From: Micavibrio_B sp048498395
Lineage (GTDB): Bacteria; Pseudomonadota; Alphaproteobacteria; Micavibrionales; Micavibrionaceae
NCBI GenBank assembly: GCA_048498395.1
Contig: JBEHYB010000002.1
Location: 1-57,464 of the forward strand
Reading direction: 5' to 3'
Length of the DNA stretch: 57,464 nt
A model generated the notes under the pieces. That model was not told the DNA's origin and did no database searches. It saw only the letters and a list, made by a program, of their open reading frames with translations. Below, piece by piece: positions 41,481-50,180 of this stretch; position 1 is the stretch's first letter, and each line of letters opens with the position of its first letter. The position numbers were made by a program, and so were the translations under genes.

Positions 41481-43047
41481 GGGAATCAACCTCTTCTTTA
41501 ATAATTGGTAATCTTATCTCAAAAATCGTGCCTTTGCCTATGGTGCTGTCCACTTTGACAAAGCCTTTGTGCAGATGGACGAGTTCGCGAACCAGCGACA
41601 GACCCACCCCCGAGCCGGCAATTCCGCCGGAAGTCGTCGCACGGAAGAATCTGTCAAATACCTGGTTCAACTCGTTTTCCGGTATGCCCACCCCGTTATC
41701 CGAAACCCTGATGACGACATGCCCCTGCTCGGTATGACCTTCGACCCTGATATCCGGATCGTTCGGCGTGAACTTGACCGCGTTGGATAAAAGATTGGTC
41801 AGCACCAGCGTGATGATCTTCTTATCCAGATAGACCGTTTCCGGCAGGCGATCAGTATCGCATACAATGCTATGATCGCGCGCCAGGCCTTTTTGTTCGT
41901 CGCACAGCATATGCGCGACTTCACGAAGATCGAATTCCTCGTAATTCAGGTCGAGCTTGCCGGTCCTCAGCATATTGGATGACAGCACAGCCTCCATCAT
42001 ATTGACGAGCCGCGAGACGGCCGAACGGATCGTATGCAGGCGGCGATCCGTTTCTTCCTTCGGCATTTGCTGGAGACGACGCTGCAAAATCTGCGCATTG
42101 CCGTCGACAATCGTCAGCGGCGTCCTGAATTCATGGCTGACCATGCTAATAAATTGTTTCTGGAGATTGCTGGCTTCCTGCTCCTTGACCAGAATTTCCT
42201 CGATCTCCTTGCCTTTTTTGACGAGCTCGTGTTTCTGCATTGTCAGTTCGGTAATATCGGTCGTTGAAATGATTGTACCCTGACCTTCAGGCAGCGAAGT
42301 TGCGGTCATCCGCAGAACCTTACCGTTATCAAGTGTAAATTCGTGCTGGCCTTTTTGGCCGACCCAGAAATCCTTGATGATCTGATATCGCTCATCCGCT
42401 ACGGGAATTCCCATTTCCTTGGCAACCGCCTCGAAAGCGCGCTGGACCGGCATGCCACGAATAAAGAAAGCCGCGCTCTTCGGATAGACGCTTAAATAAT
42501 GATCACTCACGAAGAAAATTCGTTTATGTTTGTCAAAGACGATAAAGGCATCCGCGCTCGCCGACAAAAATCCCTGGAAGGTTTTATATTCGTCTTCCTG
42601 AAGCCGTGCGCCCAAACGGCGTATACCTTTGGTCAGCTTATAACGGAATACATTCTGGAATTCCGGCAAGTCGAGAATTTCACGATTATATATCCCGTCG
42701 AATTCCTGGGACATGATCTGGAGCCTCAGGCGAATATCCTGTTCCGACGTGATAGCGATTACATCTGCGACTACATCCGGCATCGAACTTAAGGTCTTGG
42801 CCAAACCGATTTTCCGGTCGTCGATATCCGGGACATTGATGAATATCATGGCGGAATTGACGGCTTCGGCCAGCAACTCCTCTTCGCTCTCGGGTGTCAG
42901 AAATCGTACATCCTGTCCCGCCACGAAAGACCACAGGCTCTTCGCCAGGTCGTTCGCCCGGGAATCCCCATATATAGTGACTGCAGGAAGCTGCTTCTTC
43001 CGCATATCGACAGGAACGATGAGATCTTTATCTAAAGAGACAGACAT
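41473..43047 (-). CDS. PAS-domain histidine kinase with receiver-like N-terminus
   Basis: The 524-residue kinase lacks membrane segments. Its first ~140 residues look like a degenerate receiver or Rossmann domain (VTIYGDSRANDLAKSLWSF, MIFINVPDID, ADVIAITSEQDIRLRLQIM) without an obvious phospho-acceptor Asp. A PAS domain follows (about 150-270: GFLSASADAFIVFDKHKRIFFV, IISTTDITELT), then HisKA with His in MVSHEFRTPLTIVDGNA and a HATPase domain (NLLSNAVKFTPND, DNGVGIPE, GSGVGLSLVRELV). It feeds the co-encoded response regulator and is divergent from the rplU promoter. Confidence 0.9.
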   Translation of the reverse strand: MSVSLDKDLIVPVDMRKKQLPAVTIYGDSRANDLAKSLWSFVAGQDVRFLTPESEEELLAEAVNSAMIFINVPDIDDRKIGLAKTLSSMPDVVADVIAITSEQDIRLRLQIMSQEFDGIYNREILDLPEFQNVFRYKLTKGIRRLGARLQEDEYKTFQGFLSASADAFIVFDKHKRIFFVSDHYLSVYPKSAAFFIRGMPVQRAFEAVAKEMGIPVADERYQIIKDFWVGQKGQHEFTLDNGKVLRMTATSLPEGQGTIISTTDITELTMQKHELVKKGKEIEEILVKEQEASNLQKQFISMVSHEFRTPLTIVDGNAQILQRRLQQMPKEETDRRLHTIRSAVSRLVNMMEAVLSSNMLRTGKLDLNYEEFDLREVAHMLCDEQKGLARDHSIVCDTDRLPETVYLDKKIITLVLTNLLSNAVKFTPNDPDIRVEGHTEQGHVVIRVSDNGVGIPENELNQVFDRFFRATTSGGIAGSGVGLSLVRELVHLHKGFVKVDSTIGKGTIFEIRLPIIKEEVDSHA

Positions 43048-43077
43048 TTCAAATACTTAAGGACTATTTTGTTTACC

Positions 43078-43106
43078 TTGACAGGAAAGGGTTAAATTGT
43101 TTATAA
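43078..43106 (+). promoter_or_regulatory. Strong sigma70-like promoter for rplU-rpmA
   Basis: TTGACA (43078-43083) and TTATAA (43101-43106) have a 17-base spacer. The leader up to the rplU ATG at 43181 contains a small hairpin (TCTCTC 43130-43135 with GAGAGA 43147-43152). Confidence 0.7.
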
Positions 43107-43180
43107 AACCGCTTCCTAAACAGAAAAAGTCTCTCATCTGTAAAAAGAGAGAAATGATCAACAGAATCAAAGGTTTAGCT

Positions 43181-43480
43181 ATGTATGCTGTAATAAAAAC
43201 TGGCGGAAAACAGTATAAAGTCCAAAAAGACCTGCGTCTTACAGTTGAAAAACTGGAAGGCAATCCAGGCGATAAAGTCGATCTGGGCAAATCCCTGTTC
43301 ACTTTCGATGGCGATAAAGCAACGGCTGGTGGCTCTACCATCACAGCTGAAATCGTCGAGCACACACGCGGTGAAAAAATACTCGTTTTCAAAAAGCGTC
43401 GTCGTCAGAATTCACGTCGTAAGAACGGCCATCGCCAGTCTTACACGACAATCAAAATCATCGATATCAAAGCGGCTTAA
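43181..43480 (+). CDS. rplU: 50S ribosomal protein L21
   Basis: The 99-residue protein has the diagnostic start MYAVIKTGGKQYKVQKD and the C-terminal KKRRRQNSRRKNGHRQSYTTIKI. L21 binds 23S rRNA in the large subunit. The start at 43181 matches family starts and has AAAGG upstream; in-frame ATGs further upstream fall in the leader. rpmA follows after 14 bases. Confidence 0.97.
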   Translation: MYAVIKTGGKQYKVQKDLRLTVEKLEGNPGDKVDLGKSLFTFDGDKATAGGSTITAEIVEHTRGEKILVFKKRRRQNSRRKNGHRQSYTTIKIIDIKAA

Positions 43481-43494
43481 GGGAGACTCCTCAG

Positions 43495-43776
43495 ATGGCA
43501 CATAAAAAAGCAGGTGGTAGTTCCCGTAACGGCCGCGACTCAAATGCACAACGACTTGGCGTAAAACGTTTCGGCGGAGAAGAAGTTCTTGCCGGTAACA
43601 TCATCGTCCGTCAACGTGGCACAAAATTCAAACCAGGCAAAAACGTTGGCCTTGGCAAAGATCACACGATCTTCGCCCTGATCGACGGCAAAGTCCTCTT
43701 CACGCGTCAGGAAGGCGGCAGACCTGTTGTCTCCATCGATCCGGCGAATGACGGACAAGCTCAGGCAGCCGAGTAA
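43495..43776 (+). CDS. rpmA: 50S ribosomal protein L27
   Basis: The 93-residue protein starts MAHKKAGGSSRNGRDSNAQRLGVK, the highly conserved N-terminus that reaches towards the peptidyl transferase centre, followed by RQRGTKFKPG and KDHTIFALIDGKV. The ribosome binding site is GGGAGA. It pairs with rplU in an operon that ends at the hairpin at 43795. Confidence 0.97.
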   Translation: MAHKKAGGSSRNGRDSNAQRLGVKRFGGEEVLAGNIIVRQRGTKFKPGKNVGLGKDHTIFALIDGKVLFTRQEGGRPVVSIDPANDGQAQAAE

Positions 43777-43794
43777 GGATTGACCAGAATTCTT

Positions 43795-43821
43795 AAAGCC
43801 CGGCGAAAGCCGGGTTTTTTG
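43795..43821 (+). terminator. Rho-independent terminator after rpmA
   Basis: A stem CCCGGC/GCCGGG (43799-43804 and 43809-43814) with a GAAA loop is followed by six T (43815-43820) and preceded by AAA. It lies 18 bases after the rpmA stop and just before obgE, so it probably limits read-through into obgE. Confidence 0.88.
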
Positions 43822-43834
43822 TTGGAAGCTTAAA

Positions 43835-44881
43835 ATGAAATTTCTCGACGAAGCAAAAATCTTTATCAAAAGCGGAGACGGCGGTGCCGGCTGCGTCAGC
43901 TTTCGCCGTGAGAAATATATCGAATATGGCGGCCCCGACGGCGGCAATGGCGGCAAAGGCGGCGACCTTTACTTCGAATGTGTCGCCGAGCTCAATACGC
44001 TGATTGATTTCCGTTATACCCAGCATTTCAAAGCCGAAAAAGGCCATCACGGCGCAGGCCGCGAACGTACCGGCGCGGACGGCAAAGACATTATCGTGCG
44101 CGTGCCGGTCGGCACGGAAGTCCTGGCCGATGACAAAGAAACAATTCTCTTTGAAATGCTGACACCTGGAGAGAAGCGCAAAATCCTCAAGGGCGGCGAC
44201 GGCGGTTTCGGCAATACCCATTACAAAACCTCGGTCAATCAGGCACCGAAAAAATTCTCGCCCGGCTGGCCCGGCCAGGAGATGGATGTCTGGTTGCGCC
44301 TCAAGCTGATTGCCGATGCCGGGATTGTCGGGCTTCCCAATGCCGGAAAATCAACTTTCCTCGCCGCCTCATCCGCCGCGAAACCGAAAATCGCAAATTA
44401 CCCTTTCACCACGCTTCACCCAAATCTCGGTGTCGTCAAAGTCGACAAATACGATTTTGTTCTCGCCGACATTCCGGGCCTTATCGAAGGCGCATCGGAA
44501 GGTTTGGGACTTGGCGACCGGTTCCTCGGCCATGTCGAGCGTACGCGTGTACTCCTCCACGTCATCGACATCAACCAGCCCGACCCGCTCGCCGATTATC
44601 ATACGATCCGTGGCGAACTCGAGGCTTATGGCGCGGGTCTCGATGAAAAACCGGAGATTATCGCCCTCAATAAATCTGATACAGTCGATGAAGAAGAATC
44701 GGCGGCTATCATTGAGCTGTTCGAAGAAGAGCTGGGTATCAAACCCTATCTGATCTCGGGCGTTTCAGGCGAAGGCGTTCGCCCGGTTCTTTTCAAACTG
44801 GTTGAGATTATCAACGCGGCAAAAGCGGAAGAATATGAAAGCATCAAACCTCCTGAGCAATTCGAAACGACTGATCATTAA
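43835..44881 (+). CDS. obgE: GTPase ObgE/CgtA
   Basis: The 348-residue GTPase acts in ribosome assembly and stress control. It has the glycine-rich Obg domain (KSGDGGAGCVSFRREKY, GGPDGGNGGKGGD, GGDGGFGNTHYKTSVNQAP) and the G domain with GLPNAGKST, DIPGLIEGASEGLGLG and NKSD. It follows rpmA, as in most bacteria, and overlaps proB by 47 bases. Confidence 0.96.
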   Translation: MKFLDEAKIFIKSGDGGAGCVSFRREKYIEYGGPDGGNGGKGGDLYFECVAELNTLIDFRYTQHFKAEKGHHGAGRERTGADGKDIIVRVPVGTEVLADDKETILFEMLTPGEKRKILKGGDGGFGNTHYKTSVNQAPKKFSPGWPGQEMDVWLRLKLIADAGIVGLPNAGKSTFLAASSAAKPKIANYPFTTLHPNLGVVKVDKYDFVLADIPGLIEGASEGLGLGDRFLGHVERTRVLLHVIDINQPDPLADYHTIRGELEAYGAGLDEKPEIIALNKSDTVDEEESAAIIELFEEELGIKPYLISGVSGEGVRPVLFKLVEIINAAKAEEYESIKPPEQFETTDH

Positions 44882-45974
44882 GATCGGTTCCGCTCTCGTC
44901 GTTGACGGGACGAACGGGCAGCCTCAACTGGATTGGCTCAATGCTCTGGCTGATGACATTGTTTTTCTCAAATCAAAGAATATAGAAGTTTCACTCGTCA
45001 GCTCCGGCGCGATCGCTTTGGGGCGCGAAAGCATGGGACTCGGCTTTACAACACCATCCAAATCAATAGAACTCGAAAAGAAACAGGCCGCCGCAGCTGT
45101 CGGCCAAATTCGCCTGTGCCAGATTTATCAGGACGTATTCAAGGCACGCGGCGTGAATGTCGCACAAATTCTTCTAAGCCCTGCCGACACGGAAAATCGC
45201 AAAACGCATTTGAATGCGCGCGCCGCGATGAATGAGTTGCTAAAGGCTGGCATTATCCCGATCATCAATGAGAACGACACCACTGCCACGGAAGAGATCC
45301 GCTTCGGCGACAACGATAAACTCGCCGCCCGCGTGGCCCAGATGATCGCCGCCGATACGCTGCTTATTCTCTCGACGACAGATGGGCTTTACACGGACGA
45401 CCCACGTATTAATCCGGAAGCCAAACATATCCCACTCGTAGAATCTCTAACAACCGAAACGATAGCTTTGGCAAAAGACGCACTCGCGGGCTTAAGCACC
45501 GGCGGCATGAAAAGCAAAATTGAATCCGCACGTATCGCCGTTAATGCCGGAACGAATGTCATTATCGCCAAAGGCACGGAAAACAATCCGATCCGCCCGT
45601 TGCTGGATGATAAAGTAAAATCAACCGTTCTTTTAGCGAAGGGCAATCCATCTTCCGCGCGCAAACGCTGGATTCAGGCGCATGTGAAAACCAAGGGTCG
45701 CGTGATGATCGATGACGGCGCAGTCAATGCGCTTCGCAATGGTAAAAGCCTATTGCCCGCCGGTGTCAGGCAGGCAGACGGCGTTTTTGAATCGGGTGAT
45801 GCCGTACAGATTTTTGACCTGCAGCTTAATGAAATTGCCATAGGACTGGTCAAATACGATTCAGACGAAACCCTTTTGATCCAGGGCAAAAAAAGCTCAG
45901 AAATCCCTGAAATTCTCGGCTATACTGGCCACGACGAATTTATCCATCGAGATGATCTGGCTTTGTTAGAATAA
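44835..45974 (+). CDS. proB: Glutamate 5-kinase
   Basis: ProB phosphorylates glutamate in the first step of proline synthesis. The product of about 379 residues has RLIIKIGSALVVDG, SLVSSGAIALGRESMGL, IINENDTTATEEIRFGDNDKLAARVA and GTGGM-equivalent LSTGGMKSKIESARIA, followed by a C-terminal PUA domain (AHVKTKGRVMIDDGAVNALRNGKSLLPAGV). The ATG at 44835 lies inside obgE and has GGAAG upstream; obgE-proB is a common alphaproteobacterial order. proA is not in the window. Confidence 0.95.
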   Translation: MKASNLLSNSKRLIIKIGSALVVDGTNGQPQLDWLNALADDIVFLKSKNIEVSLVSSGAIALGRESMGLGFTTPSKSIELEKKQAAAAVGQIRLCQIYQDVFKARGVNVAQILLSPADTENRKTHLNARAAMNELLKAGIIPIINENDTTATEEIRFGDNDKLAARVAQMIAADTLLILSTTDGLYTDDPRINPEAKHIPLVESLTTETIALAKDALAGLSTGGMKSKIESARIAVNAGTNVIIAKGTENNPIRPLLDDKVKSTVLLAKGNPSSARKRWIQAHVKTKGRVMIDDGAVNALRNGKSLLPAGVRQADGVFESGDAVQIFDLQLNEIAIGLVKYDSDETLLIQGKKSSEIPEILGYTGHDEFIHRDDLALLE

Positions 45975-45977
45975 GAA

Positions 45978-46337
45978 GTCATCCCGAGCGCAGCCGAGGG
46001 ATCTCACCTTGCCTTACTATCTTTATTTCCTAACTAATGATTTTCACAACGTGATGTATGTAGGCATGACAAATAATCTTGCCAGAAGACATTATGAGCA
46101 TGTGTCAGGAGAAATTAGAGGATTCACTCAAAAATATAAAACACATAAACTTGTCTATTATGAAGCATATGATGAGCCCGGCCCTGCATTGGCTCGCGAA
46201 AAACAAATTAAAAACTGGCGGCGGGATAAAAAAGACTATCTGGTCAATATCCTGAATCCAGGCTGGAAAGATTTGAGCGAAAAGTTTAATAATTAAGAGA
46301 AACATAGATGAGATCCCTCGGCTTCGCTCGGGATGAC
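45978..46337. mobile_element. 360-bp cassette: 29-bp inverted repeats bounding a GIY-YIG gene
   Basis: The left repeat (45978-46006) begins GTCATCCCGAGCG and ends GGGATCTCA. The right one (46309-46337) is its reverse complement with a single mismatch in 29 bases. Between them lies only the GIY-YIG gene (46009-46296). The left repeat ends 2 bases before the start codon and the right repeat begins 12 bases after the stop. The cassette separates proB from pepN. Mobility is inferred from this structure; target-site duplications are not evident. Confidence 0.6.
46009..46296 (+). CDS. GIY-YIG domain endonuclease inside an inverted-repeat cassette
   Basis: The 95-residue protein has the full single-domain pattern: YYLYFLTND (GIY position), VMYVGMTNNLARRHYEH (YIG position and helix Arg), a GFTQKYKTHKLVYYE strand, the catalytic Glu in ALAREKQIKNWRRDKK and the usual end NILNPGWKDLSEKF. 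The start is a TTG at 46009, directly after the left inverted repeat; no ATG start is available. Proteins of this group are widespread orphans of unknown role. It is a different subgroup from the GIY-YIG protein at 31137. Confidence 0.85.
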   Translation: MPYYLYFLTNDFHNVMYVGMTNNLARRHYEHVSGEIRGFTQKYKTHKLVYYEAYDEPGPALAREKQIKNWRRDKKDYLVNILNPGWKDLSEKFNN

Positions 46338-46350
46338 AAGGAAAAAATTC

Positions 46351-48951
46351 ATGCGCACCGATACAGCACCGAAAACGACTTATCTGAAAGACTACAAAGC
46401 TCCAGACTACAAAGTCGAGAGCATTCATCTCACTTTCCGTCTTATGGACCCTCATACCGAGGTCGTATCGAAGACACATTACAAAAAAAATCATATCGGC
46501 AATAACGATCTCGTCCTGAATGGCGAAGAAATGATTTTAAAATCTATTAACCTCAACGGAAAGACTCTGTCTGCATCGGACTACAAGCTCGATGAGCACT
46601 TCCTGACATTGCCCAATCCCGGCGATGATTTTATGCTGGAAATCACGACCCACATCGACCCGGCGAACAACACGTCTCTCGACGGGCTTTATAAATCGGA
46701 TGGCACTTATTGCACACAGTGTGAAGCTGAAGGTTTCCGCAAAATCACCTATTTCCAGGACCGCCCGGATGTGATGACTGTCTTCACGACACGGATCGAG
46801 GCCGACAAATCGATGCCGGTTCTGCTATCGAATGGGAACCTCATCGAAGAAGGCGATCTCGGCGGCAATCGCCATTTTACTGTCTGGAACGACCCGTTTC
46901 CAAAGCCGTGCTATCTCTTCGCGCTCGTGGCCGGCGATCTTGAATATATTCAGGACAGTTTTACAACGATAACGGGCCGCAAGGTCGATCTGCGCATTTA
47001 TGTCCGCGATGGCGACCAGTCGCAATGTCCGCATGCCATGACATCCCTGATCAAATCGATGAAATGGGACGAGGAAGTCTTTGGCCGTGAATACCAGCTC
47101 GACCGCTTTAATATCGTGGCCGTCTCCGATTTCAACATGGGCGCGATGGAAAATACATCTCTCAATATTTTCAATACCGCATTAGTTCTGGCTGAAGCGG
47201 AAACGGCCACCGATAACGATTTTATTCGTGTCGAAGCGGTTATTGCCCATGAATATTTCCACAACTGGTCGGGAAACCGCGTTACCTGCCGTGACTGGTT
47301 CCAGCTTTCGCTCAAGGAAGGCTTCACCGTATTCCGTGAACATGAATTCTCTTCCGACATGAACAGCCGCTCCGTCAAACGCATCGATGATATTGTGCTT
47401 TTGCGTTCACGCCAGTTCCCGGAAGATGCCGGCCCGCTCGCACATCCCATCCGCCCGGATAATTATATCCAGATCAATAATTTCTACACGACGACCGTCT
47501 ATGAAAAAGGCGGCGAAGTCATTCGCATGCAAAAAACCCTGATGGGACCGGATAAATTCCGCGCCGGGACGGATTTGTATTTCAACCGTTTCGACGGTCA
47601 GGCCGTCACCTGCGATGATTTCCTTGCCTGTATGCAGGAAGCCTCGGGCCGCGACCTGTCACATTTCAAGCTCTGGTACTCCCAGGCCGGCACGCCGGAA
47701 ATCAAGGCATCTGGCGCTTATGACGAGAAAGCACAGACCTATACGTTGAGCCTCGAACAGAAAGTCCCGCCAACGCCCGGTCAGCCGGATAAAAAACCGA
47801 TGCATATGCCGATCACCATCGGGCTGATCTCCGCAAACGGCGATGAGATCCAGCCATCGAAAGTTCTCGAACTGACCGAAGGCAAACAGGAATTCAAATT
47901 TACGGGTCTTGCCTCGAAACCCGTGCCGTCGATCCTTCGCAATTTCTCGGCTCCTGTCAGGCTGACAACCAACCTGACGGACGATGAATACCGTTTCCTG
48001 ATGGTGCATGACACGGACGGCTTCAACCGCTGGGAATCCGGGCAGATCATCGCCATGCGCCTGATTCTGAATCTCATGAAAGACAGGAAGACCAGCACGT
48101 CGTCCTTCATCCAGACAATTTCATCGCTGCTCGACCAGTGTCAGGATGCGAAGCAGGATAAAGCTCTTCTCGCACGCATGCTATCCCTGCCCGATGTCAG
48201 CACGATCTCGCAGGAATGCGAAGTCATCGACCCGGATGCGATCCATGAGGTTCTGACACAACTGAACAACGAGATATTGAACAATTGCCGCGACAAGCTT
48301 CAGGCGGTTTACAATATTGTCAACACGTCGGCCGCTTATGCCATCGACCCGGCATCGATGGGACACCGCGCGCTCAAACGCGTCGTCCTGAAATATCTAT
48401 CGTCGGCGCAGGACAAACAGGCGATCAGGCTTGCCAAGGATCTCTATGATCAAACGAACAACATGACGGACCGCATGACGGCCTTGTCCTGCTTGATCGA
48501 TACGGATTCTGCCGAGCGCGATGCGGCGCTCGCGCATTTCCACGATAAATTCAAAGACTATCCGCTGGTCATCGACAAATGGTTCAATATCCAGGCAAGC
48601 GCGGTGCGCGCGACGACATTACAGGACGTGCAGGCGCTGGCGCGGCATCCGGATTTCAATATCCGCAATCCAAACCGCGTCCGTTCGCTCTATTCGGCTT
48701 TCTCGGTTCTCAATCCGGTGAAATTCCATGCACGCGATGGCTCCGGTTACGATTTGCTGGCCAGGGCCGTCCTCGAAATCGACCCGATCAATCCGCAGAT
48801 CGCTTCAAGGCTTTTGACTTCCGTACGCGAGTGGAAACGCTATACGCCGGACCGCCAGGAGAAATTGAAAAAAATCCTGGAAACCATCGTCGCAACCAAG
48901 GGACTGTCTTCGAATGCCTTCGAAATCGCCGACAAAACCCTCAAAGGTTAA
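46351..48951 (+). CDS. pepN: Aminopeptidase N
   Basis: The 866-residue M1 zinc metallopeptidase removes N-terminal residues from peptides. It has the exopeptidase motif GAMENTSLNIF, the zinc motif HEYFHNW followed 18 residues later by the Glu ligand in LKEGFTVFRE, the Tyr in TTTVYEKGGEV, and long helical C-terminal domains. The ATG at 46351 (MRTDTAPKT) has AAGGA upstream at the edge of the right inverted repeat of the GIY-YIG cassette. rnhB starts inside its 3' end. Confidence 0.95.
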   Translation: MRTDTAPKTTYLKDYKAPDYKVESIHLTFRLMDPHTEVVSKTHYKKNHIGNNDLVLNGEEMILKSINLNGKTLSASDYKLDEHFLTLPNPGDDFMLEITTHIDPANNTSLDGLYKSDGTYCTQCEAEGFRKITYFQDRPDVMTVFTTRIEADKSMPVLLSNGNLIEEGDLGGNRHFTVWNDPFPKPCYLFALVAGDLEYIQDSFTTITGRKVDLRIYVRDGDQSQCPHAMTSLIKSMKWDEEVFGREYQLDRFNIVAVSDFNMGAMENTSLNIFNTALVLAEAETATDNDFIRVEAVIAHEYFHNWSGNRVTCRDWFQLSLKEGFTVFREHEFSSDMNSRSVKRIDDIVLLRSRQFPEDAGPLAHPIRPDNYIQINNFYTTTVYEKGGEVIRMQKTLMGPDKFRAGTDLYFNRFDGQAVTCDDFLACMQEASGRDLSHFKLWYSQAGTPEIKASGAYDEKAQTYTLSLEQKVPPTPGQPDKKPMHMPITIGLISANGDEIQPSKVLELTEGKQEFKFTGLASKPVPSILRNFSAPVRLTTNLTDDEYRFLMVHDTDGFNRWESGQIIAMRLILNLMKDRKTSTSSFIQTISSLLDQCQDAKQDKALLARMLSLPDVSTISQECEVIDPDAIHEVLTQLNNEILNNCRDKLQAVYNIVNTSAAYAIDPASMGHRALKRVVLKYLSSAQDKQAIRLAKDLYDQTNNMTDRMTALSCLIDTDSAERDAALAHFHDKFKDYPLVIDKWFNIQASAVRATTLQDVQALARHPDFNIRNPNRVRSLYSAFSVLNPVKFHARDGSGYDLLARAVLEIDPINPQIASRLLTSVREWKRYTPDRQEKLKKILETIVATKGLSSNAFEIADKTLKG

Positions 48952-49564
48952 AACAACACCGGATTTCTCGCGAGAGGAAAGCGGTATTATCTGCGGCGTT
49001 GATGAAGCAGGACGCGGCCCGCTCGCCGGCCCGGTGACAGCAGCCTGCGTGTTCGTCCCGCATGAAAATCGCGGCGATGAGATCTGGAAGAGAGTGAATG
49101 ACAGCAAGGCGATTTCACTGAAACAGCGTGAAGATTATTTCACGACCATCAAAGAACACGCATATTTTGGAATCGCTTGCGCAACAGTTGAGGAAATCGA
49201 CAGCCTCAATATCCTTCAAGCGACCATTCTGGCCATGAAGCGGGCGACGGAGAATATGTGCGCCACGTTCAGCCTCAATCCCGATCTCGTTTTGATAGAC
49301 GGAAATTATAAACCGCAATTCCCTTATCCAGTGAAGACTGTCGTCAAAGGAGATTCAGTTTCGATCTCCATCGCCGCGGCTTCCATCCTTGCCAAGGTCA
49401 CGCGTGACCACTTGATGAATGAACTTCATCTTGAATTCCCACATTATGGATGGAGCAAGAACGCCGGCTATGGAACGGCACAACATATGAAAGCCCTGCG
49501 TGAGCATGGCCCCTGCCCGCATCACCGTGATTTCGCCCCGATCAAGGCTCTTCGCGCGGCTTAA
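48914..49564 (+). CDS. rnhB: Ribonuclease HII
   Basis: RNase HII removes single ribonucleotides and RNA primers from DNA. The 216-residue protein has GVDEAGRGPLAGPVTAA (catalytic Asp and Glu), NDSKAISLKQRE, VLIDGNYKP (third Asp) and ASILAKVTRDHLM, with the fourth acidic residue in the ending GCPHHRD-like PCPHHRDFAPI region. The ATG at 48914 overlaps pepN by 38 bases; a start slightly later cannot be excluded. rnhB lies close to ccrM, a usual alphaproteobacterial association. Confidence 0.94.
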   Translation: MPSKSPTKPSKVKTTPDFSREESGIICGVDEAGRGPLAGPVTAACVFVPHENRGDEIWKRVNDSKAISLKQREDYFTTIKEHAYFGIACATVEEIDSLNILQATILAMKRATENMCATFSLNPDLVLIDGNYKPQFPYPVKTVVKGDSVSISIAAASILAKVTRDHLMNELHLEFPHYGWSKNAGYGTAQHMKALREHGPCPHHRDFAPIKALRAA

Positions 49565-50115
49565 ATCCGGTGTTCGATATCCGGGACGCGGAACGGGATA
49601 ATCTGGCACTCGTCGCGAAAGCGCATCACATTCTCGACCTGACGTAAGTGCAGCGCATTTTCCTTGATGGCCTGATGATAATTCGCCACGGCGCGCGAGC
49701 TTTGATGGAATATGCGCTTCATATCCCCGTTCTCGATTTTACCGCCGGGCTTCAAAGGCGTGACCTTGCGCTTGAAATACGCCTGATCCCTGTTCTCGCC
49801 ACTCAACAGATCGTTATAATTTCTGACACGCGCTTCATAAAATGTCCGGAAAATTTCGAGGATCTCTTTAAACTCTTCACGCGGAATAAGCTCCCGCCCT
49901 TTCACAAGCAATTCGAACTGCACATGCTTGTGCGCATTGTACCCGCCTTGCATCAGCTCAATCCTTCCGGCTTCAGCTTCAGCATTTCCCGATGTCATGA
50001 TTGTATTGATGCGCAGCCAGATGGAAAACAGGTCGGAAACCTGCTTGGCGTTGAGTCCCAGATGGATCGAGATTCTTTTATCAATGGATGGCATTGAACT
50101 ACTCAATTTTTTCAT
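49561..50115 (-). CDS. Hypothetical protein next to ccrM
   Basis: The 184-residue protein is unrecognised: soluble, helical and basic, with segments LGLNAKQVSDLFSIWLRINTIM, KGRELIPREEFKEILEIFRTFYEARVRNY and FRDECQIIPFRVPDIEHRI. No signal peptide is seen. I chose the ATG at 50115 (MKKLSSSM), with AGGGTG upstream. It is divergent from ccrM, so the GANTC-rich region at 50181-50312 may also control it. Its stop overlaps that of rnhB. Confidence 0.65.
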   Translation of the reverse strand: MKKLSSSMPSIDKRISIHLGLNAKQVSDLFSIWLRINTIMTSGNAEAEAGRIELMQGGYNAHKHVQFELLVKGRELIPREEFKEILEIFRTFYEARVRNYNDLLSGENRDQAYFKRKVTPLKPGGKIENGDMKRIFHQSSRAVANYHQAIKENALHLRQVENVMRFRDECQIIPFRVPDIEHRI

Positions 50116-50180
50116 AAGAGACACCCTATATTGGAAAAATGCAATAGAGCGCCCTAAACCCTAATTAAAATTCACTTTAA

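Noticed and set aside
50165..50180. CtrA box upstream of ccrM
   Set aside because: The spacing is TTAA-N8-TTAA instead of N7, so I only note it as a near match.
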